Assembly (NCBI GenBank): GCA_002404605.1
Contig: DHKA01000077.1
Coordinates: 1 to 8,721, forward strand
Direction of reading: 5' to 3'
Length of the DNA stretch: 8,721 bases
From: Clostridiales bacterium UBA4706
GTDB lineage: Bacteria; Bacillota; Clostridia; Oscillospirales; Oscillospiraceae
Part shown: positions 5,709 through 8,721 of the stretch, piece after piece
Layout of the letters: every line of letters begins with the position of its first letter
Position numbering within the stretch: the stretch's first letter is position 1
Translations under genes and position numbers: made by a program
Notes under the pieces: model-generated
The model's database searches: none
What the model was told of the DNA's origin: nothing
The model's input: the letters and a program-made list of their open reading frames with translations, nothing else

Positions 5709-6308
5709 ATGTTTATTTATAAGAAGAATCTTCAGTACCCGGTGCGGATTGCCAATCCGAATCCGGCGCTTGCCAAGGTCATCATCTCGCAGTACGGCGG
5801 GCCGAACGGCGAGCTCGGCGCATCGCTCCGCTATCTGAGCCAGCGCTTTGCCATGCCGAGCGACGAAGTCAAGGGGATCCTCACCGACATCGGCACGGAA
5901 GAGCTTGGGCATCTGGAAATGGTCGGCTCGATCGTCCACCAGCTCACGCGGAATCTGACGCCGGAGGAGATCAAGGCGCAGGGCTTTGACGCTTACTTTG
6001 TTGATCATACCCTCGGCGTATTTCCGCAGGCCGCGGCGGGCGTGCCGTGGAACGCCATCGGCATCGGCGTCAGCGGCGATGTGATCGCCGATCTCACGGA
6101 AGACCTTGCCGCCGAACAGAAGGCGCGTGCCACCTACGATAACATTCTCCGTCTCTCGGACGATCCCGATGTAAACAACGTCATCCGTTTCCTGCGCGAG
6201 CGGGAGGTCGTCCATTTTCAGCGCTTCGGCGAGGCGCTCGGTCTCGTGACGGAAAAACTCAACCAAAACAACGTTTACTATATGAATCCGGCGTTCTCTG
6301 GGCGCTGA
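5709..6308 (+). CDS. cotJC: Spore coat protein CotJC (manganese catalase family)
   Basis: A 199-residue four-helix-bundle protein, slightly longer than B. subtilis CotJC. It starts MFIYKKNLQYPV and contains the clostridial signature GGPNGELGASLRYLSQRF (30-47). The dimanganese ligands of the family are all present: E35, E65 and H68 (TEELGHLE), E136 (DLAAEQKA) and H169 (REVVHF). The protein could therefore be an active catalase as well as a coat component, protecting the spore or mother cell from peroxide; activity is inference. GGAGG stands 8 bases before the ATG and overlaps the end of the CotJA-CotJB frame, so the two are co-translated. Transcription ends at the hairpin 10 bases after the stop. 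Confidence 0.95.
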   Translation: MFIYKKNLQYPVRIANPNPALAKVIISQYGGPNGELGASLRYLSQRFAMPSDEVKGILTDIGTEELGHLEMVGSIVHQLTRNLTPEEIKAQGFDAYFVDHTLGVFPQAAAGVPWNAIGIGVSGDVIADLTEDLAAEQKARATYDNILRLSDDPDVNNVIRFLREREVVHFQRFGEALGLVTEKLNQNNVYYMNPAFSGR

Positions 6309-6317
6309 TGCAGAGAG

Positions 6318-6353
6318 AAAACGGCGGCGGAAACGTCATTCCACCGCCGTTTT
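6318..6353. terminator. Bidirectional terminator shared by cotJC and the Nudix gene
   Basis: AAAACGGCGG (6318-6327) pairs with CCGCCGTTTT (6344-6353). After one c/a mismatch, GGAA (6329-6332) pairs with TTCC (6339-6342) around a 6-base loop. Both strands end in a run of four T, so the hairpin can stop the two convergent transcripts. The right half is the last coding part of the Nudix gene, whose TGA stop (6338-6336) lies in the loop. Confidence 0.88.
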
Positions 6354-6743
6354 CCCCTCAAGCCGAAGCCGGGCGAGGATCTCTTCATCCGCCGGGCAGA
6401 AATCGTAGCTCTCGATCTCCTCCGGCATGATCCAGCAGATGGCGTTATGCTCCAAAAGCCGCGGCACTCCGTCCGTGATCTTCGCATGGAACAGCGTTAA
6501 GTGGATGGTGAGATCGGGATAAACATGCGTCAGCTCCATATATACATCGCCGACGGAGACAGTAACGCCAAGTTCCTCCCGGCATTCGCGCGTGAGGGCT
6601 TCTCTCTTCGTTTCCCCCGGCTCGACCTTGCCGCCGACAAATTCCCAGAGCAGTCCCCTCGCCTTGTGCGCCGGACGCTGGCAAATGAGAAAACGCTGCG
6701 GGTTTTCCGTATCGCGGACAAGCGCTGCAACAACTTCAACCAT
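6336..6743 (-). CDS. MutT-type Nudix hydrolase (probable 8-oxo-dGTP diphosphatase)
   Basis: A 135-residue single-domain Nudix protein. The Nudix box is complete: G38, E44, then R52, E53, E56, E57 and G59, matching GX5EX7REUXEEXGU. The context around it (WEFVGGKVEPGE, 33-44) and the start MVEVVAALVRD followed by LICQRPAHKARGLLWEF fit the MutT/8-oxo-dGTPase group, which removes oxidised nucleotides before DNA synthesis. Substrate cannot be fixed from sequence; other dNTPs or CTP are possible. The ATG has GAGGA 7 bases upstream and a promoter at 6770-6798. The gene is convergent with cotJC and divergent from feoA. Its stop lies inside the shared terminator hairpin. Confidence 0.93.
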   Translation of the reverse strand: MVEVVAALVRDTENPQRFLICQRPAHKARGLLWEFVGGKVEPGETKREALTRECREELGVTVSVGDVYMELTHVYPDLTIHLTLFHAKITDGVPRLLEHNAICWIMPEEIESYDFCPADEEILARLRLEGKTAVE

Positions 6744-6769
6744 GATCTTATCCTCAGTGTTTTTATTTT

Positions 6770-6798
6770 ATGGTAGACGCTTCGGCGCAAAAAGTCAA
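6770..6798 (-). promoter_or_regulatory. Promoter of the Nudix hydrolase gene
   Basis: On the minus strand TTGACT (6798-6793), a 17-base spacer and TACCAT (6775-6770) form a good sigma-A promoter. Transcription would start near 6763, about 20 bases before the ATG. An AT-rich TAAAAT lies just downstream. Confidence 0.6.
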
Positions 6799-6865
6799 GG
6801 AACCGGACGAAGATAACGGAATAGAATAAAGAGGAAAAACGTTACCGGAAAGGGCTGATTTTGCC

Positions 6866-7117
6866 ATGCAATCGATCGTTCCTCTGGGTGAAATGACACC
6901 CGGTACACAGGGCATCATAGCGGAAATTCTTCCGGAATGCGCCTTGAGCCGCCGCCTTCTCGATCTTGGATTTACGGAAGGCGCAAAAATACGGTGCCTC
7001 TTTCGCAGTATGTTCGGCGATCCGACGGCCTATGAGATCTGCGGCACGGTGATCGCGCTTCGTGCCGAGGATAGCGCCTCCGTGCTCGTCCGGCTGTCCG
7101 ACGGAGCGAGGACATAA
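6866..7117 (+). CDS. feoA: Ferrous iron transport accessory protein FeoA
   Basis: An 83-residue SH3-like protein. It begins MQSIVPLGEMTPGTQGII, has the central LSRRLLDLGFTEGAKIRCLF (28-47) and ends in a strand with ALRAEDSASVLVRL (65-78), the standard FeoA pattern. FeoA is a small cytoplasmic partner thought to regulate or assemble FeoB. The stop codon overlaps the feoB start (TAATG), so the two are translationally coupled. A GGAAAGGG site lies 11 bases before the ATG, which is rather distant. TAGAAT at 6822-6827 could be a -10 box, but I see no matching -35, and no clear Fur or DtxR box in the 122-base gap. Confidence 0.93.
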   Translation: MQSIVPLGEMTPGTQGIIAEILPECALSRRLLDLGFTEGAKIRCLFRSMFGDPTAYEICGTVIALRAEDSASVLVRLSDGART

Positions 7118-8721
7118 TGGCGGAAATCTACCGTTTTGCGCTGGTGGGCAACCCGAACGTCGGGAAAAGCTCGCTTTTCAACGCACTGACCGGTCTGCAC
7201 CAGCATACCGGAAACTGGCCCGGGAAAACGGTTGCGACAGCAGCGGGAACTTGCAGCATCGACGGGACTTTCATTGAGCTCATTGATTTGCCGGGAACGT
7301 ATTCCCTCTCCGCGCATTCGCCGGAGGAAGAGGTCGCGGCGGAGTATATTGCCTTCGGCAGCGCCGACGCGGTGATCGTTGTCTGCGATGCCACGGCACT
7401 CGAGCGAAATCTCTATCTTGCGCTGCAGGTCATGGAGATCACAGACCACGTTGTCGTGTGCGTGAATCTGATGGATGAGGCGAAAAAGCGTGGCATCACC
7501 GTGGATCTTCCGCGGCTATCGCAAATACTCGGCGTGCGTGTTGTAGGAACGAACGCGCGGCAGAAGAAAACACTCCCTCCCCTGCTGCGCGCGGCGATTG
7601 CCTCCGCGCGGGAAAAGCGCCGCAAATCGCTTCCGGTGCGCTATGGCGAAGCGATCGAGACGGGGCTCTTTTCAATCGGGGCGCGGCTGGATGAGCTGCT
7701 TCCCGGAGGTTTGCCGAATCACCGTTGGATCGCAATGCAGCTTCTGCTCGGCGGCAATATCGCTTTTCACGCGCTGGAGAAAAAGCTCGGGCGACCGCTG
7801 GCGGAGGATTCTTTCCTTTCGGAAGCTGTCCGTCTTGGCCGGGAACGTATCGACCGTGCCGGAGAAAATGTGGAAGCGGCCGCAGCAACGGCTATTCTTC
7901 GCCGCGCAGCCGACATTGCGGCGGAGGTCGTTTCATCGCCGCATCAAAACGGCTTCTCCCGCGACCGGAAGGCCGACCGTATTCTGACCGGAAGAAAATT
8001 TGGCGTTCCGATCATGCTGCTGTTGCTGCTGATCCTCTTTTATCTGACGGTACAGGGCGCAAACTACCCATCGGCGCTTCTCTCTTCCGCGCTGTTTGGA
8101 TTTGGCGATATTCTCTCGCGCTGGCTGCTCGCCGCCGGCCTTCCTCTCTGGCTGCATGATGCGCTGATCCTCGGCGTATATCGGGTGACCGCATGGGTCG
8201 TATCGGTCATGCTGCCACCGATGGCGATCTTCTTTCCGCTGTTCACGTTCCTTGAAGATGTCGGCTATCTGCCGCGTATGGCGTTTAATCTCGATAGGCC
8301 GTTTGAACACTGCCGCGCGTGCGGCAAACAGGCGCTTACAATGGCGATGGGCTTCGGCTGCAATGCCGCAGGTGTTGTCGGCTGCCGCATTATCGATTCA
8401 CCCCGCGAGAGGCTGCTTGCCATGCTCACAAACAGCTTCGTCCCATGCAATGGGCGCTTTCCGATATTGATCTTCCTGCTCGGCGCTTTCTTTTCCGCGG
8501 GCGATCCCATCGTGTCTGCGCTTATGCTGACGGGTGTCGTATGTCTTGGCGTTGCTGCGACGTTTGGCGCAACACGGCTTTTATCCGCTACTGTGCTGCG
8601 CGGAGAGTCATCTTCCTATGTTCTGGAGCTGCCGCCATACCGAAAGCCACAGCTCGGAAAGATCCTTGTCCGCTCGCTCCTTGACCGGACGGTGTTCGTG
8701 CTGGGGCGGGCCGCCGCCGTT
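7117..8721 (+). CDS. feoB: Ferrous iron transporter FeoB (N-terminal 535 codons, truncated by window edge)
   Basis: Open from ATG at 7117 to the window edge without a break. FeoB is the inner-membrane Fe(II) uptake protein with a cytosolic GTPase. G1 is GNPNVGKS (11-18), the switch region HTGNWPGKTV lies at 30-39, G3 is DLPG (57-60) and G4 is NLMD (117-120). The G5 position reads VVGTNARQKK (142-151), where SARxG is usual. A helical GDP-dissociation-inhibitor-like domain follows (about 150-285). The membrane part starts at ILTGRKFGVPIMLLLLL (289-305) and includes MLPPMAIFFPLFTFLEDVGY, the first gate MGFGCNAAGVVGC (about 411-423) and the second conserved segment FVPCNGRFP. This is the pattern of clostridial FeoB. 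The C-terminal gate half and any FeoC lie beyond the window. Confidence 0.97.
   Translation, partial: MAEIYRFALVGNPNVGKSSLFNALTGLHQHTGNWPGKTVATAAGTCSIDGTFIELIDLPGTYSLSAHSPEEEVAAEYIAFGSADAVIVVCDATALERNLYLALQVMEITDHVVVCVNLMDEAKKRGITVDLPRLSQILGVRVVGTNARQKKTLPPLLRAAIASAREKRRKSLPVRYGEAIETGLFSIGARLDELLPGGLPNHRWIAMQLLLGGNIAFHALEKKLGRPLAEDSFLSEAVRLGRERIDRAGENVEAAAATAILRRAADIAAEVVSSPHQNGFSRDRKADRILTGRKFGVPIMLLLLLILFYLTVQGANYPSALLSSALFGFGDILSRWLLAAGLPLWLHDALILGVYRVTAWVVSVMLPPMAIFFPLFTFLEDVGYLPRMAFNLDRPFEHCRACGKQALTMAMGFGCNAAGVVGCRIIDSPRERLLAMLTNSFVPCNGRFPILIFLLGAFFSAGDPIVSALMLTGVVCLGVAATFGATRLLSATVLRGESSSYVLELPPYRKPQLGKILVRSLLDRTVFVLGRAAAV

Noticed and set aside
5181..6266. Long open frame (361 codons) on the minus strand opposite the cotJ genes
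   Set aside because: It is the antisense shadow of cotJA-cotJB and cotJC, which have recognisable families and ribosome binding sites. The shadow translation is arginine-rich and matches no family I know; long shadows are expected at this GC content.
6814..6844. TAACG ... CGTTA inverted repeat with outer CCGG sequences before feoA, considered as an iron-regulator operator
   Set aside because: The arms are only 5 bases with 21 bases between them, and do not resemble Fur or DtxR/IdeR boxes. Likely chance.
1..8721. CRISPR arrays, insertion sequences, integrases, tRNA or rRNA genes, and riboswitches
   Set aside because: No regularly spaced direct repeats, transposase-like frames, tRNA-like cloverleaf or CCA ends, or riboswitch-like leaders were seen. 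Gaps between genes are all under about 180 bases.

Overview
The window looks like chromosomal DNA from an anaerobic, endospore-forming member of the Bacillota (class Clostridia). The evidence is a SigH-type sporulation sigma factor, the CotJ spore-coat genes, a Clostridia-style FeoB, and strong Shine-Dalgarno sequences, two of them in front of TTG start codons. Codon third positions are mostly G or C, which suggests a GC-rich clostridial lineage such as the Oscillospiraceae/Ruminococcaceae type. That family placement is inference. I see no mobile element, CRISPR array, tRNA or rRNA.

Layout. (1) 1-98, minus: 5' part of a small zinc-ribbon protein, cut by the window edge, lying just downstream of the sigma factor. 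(2) 144-764, minus: sigH-like sigma factor with its own near-consensus vegetative promoter at 787-815. (3) 864-3032, minus: ruvC-ruvA-ruvB, a compact Holliday-junction resolution operon read from a promoter at 3058-3086. (4) 3164-5077, minus: an eight-helix P-type ATPase related to Zn/Cd/Pb exporters in which most catalytic signature motifs are substituted, closed by a strong terminator at 3116-3149. (5) 5253-6308, plus: a cotJ spore-coat operon in which CotJA and CotJB are fused into one protein, followed by cotJC (manganese-catalase family). (6) 6336-6743, minus: a MutT-type Nudix hydrolase convergent with cotJC; the two share a bidirectional terminator. (7) 6866 to the right edge, plus: feoA-feoB ferrous iron uptake, divergent from the Nudix gene, with feoB running off the window.

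The genes form several short independent transcription units. Their themes are genome maintenance (RuvABC, MutT-like), sporulation (SigH, CotJ) and metals (P-type ATPase, CotJC, FeoAB). The most unusual items are the degenerate P-type ATPase, which may be a pseudoenzyme, and the CotJA-CotJB fusion. There is no gene-free stretch over 300 bases. The gaps at 99-143, 765-863, 3033-3163, 5078-5252, 6309-6335 and 6744-6865 hold the promoters, hairpins and terminators listed, and otherwise nothing I can identify.
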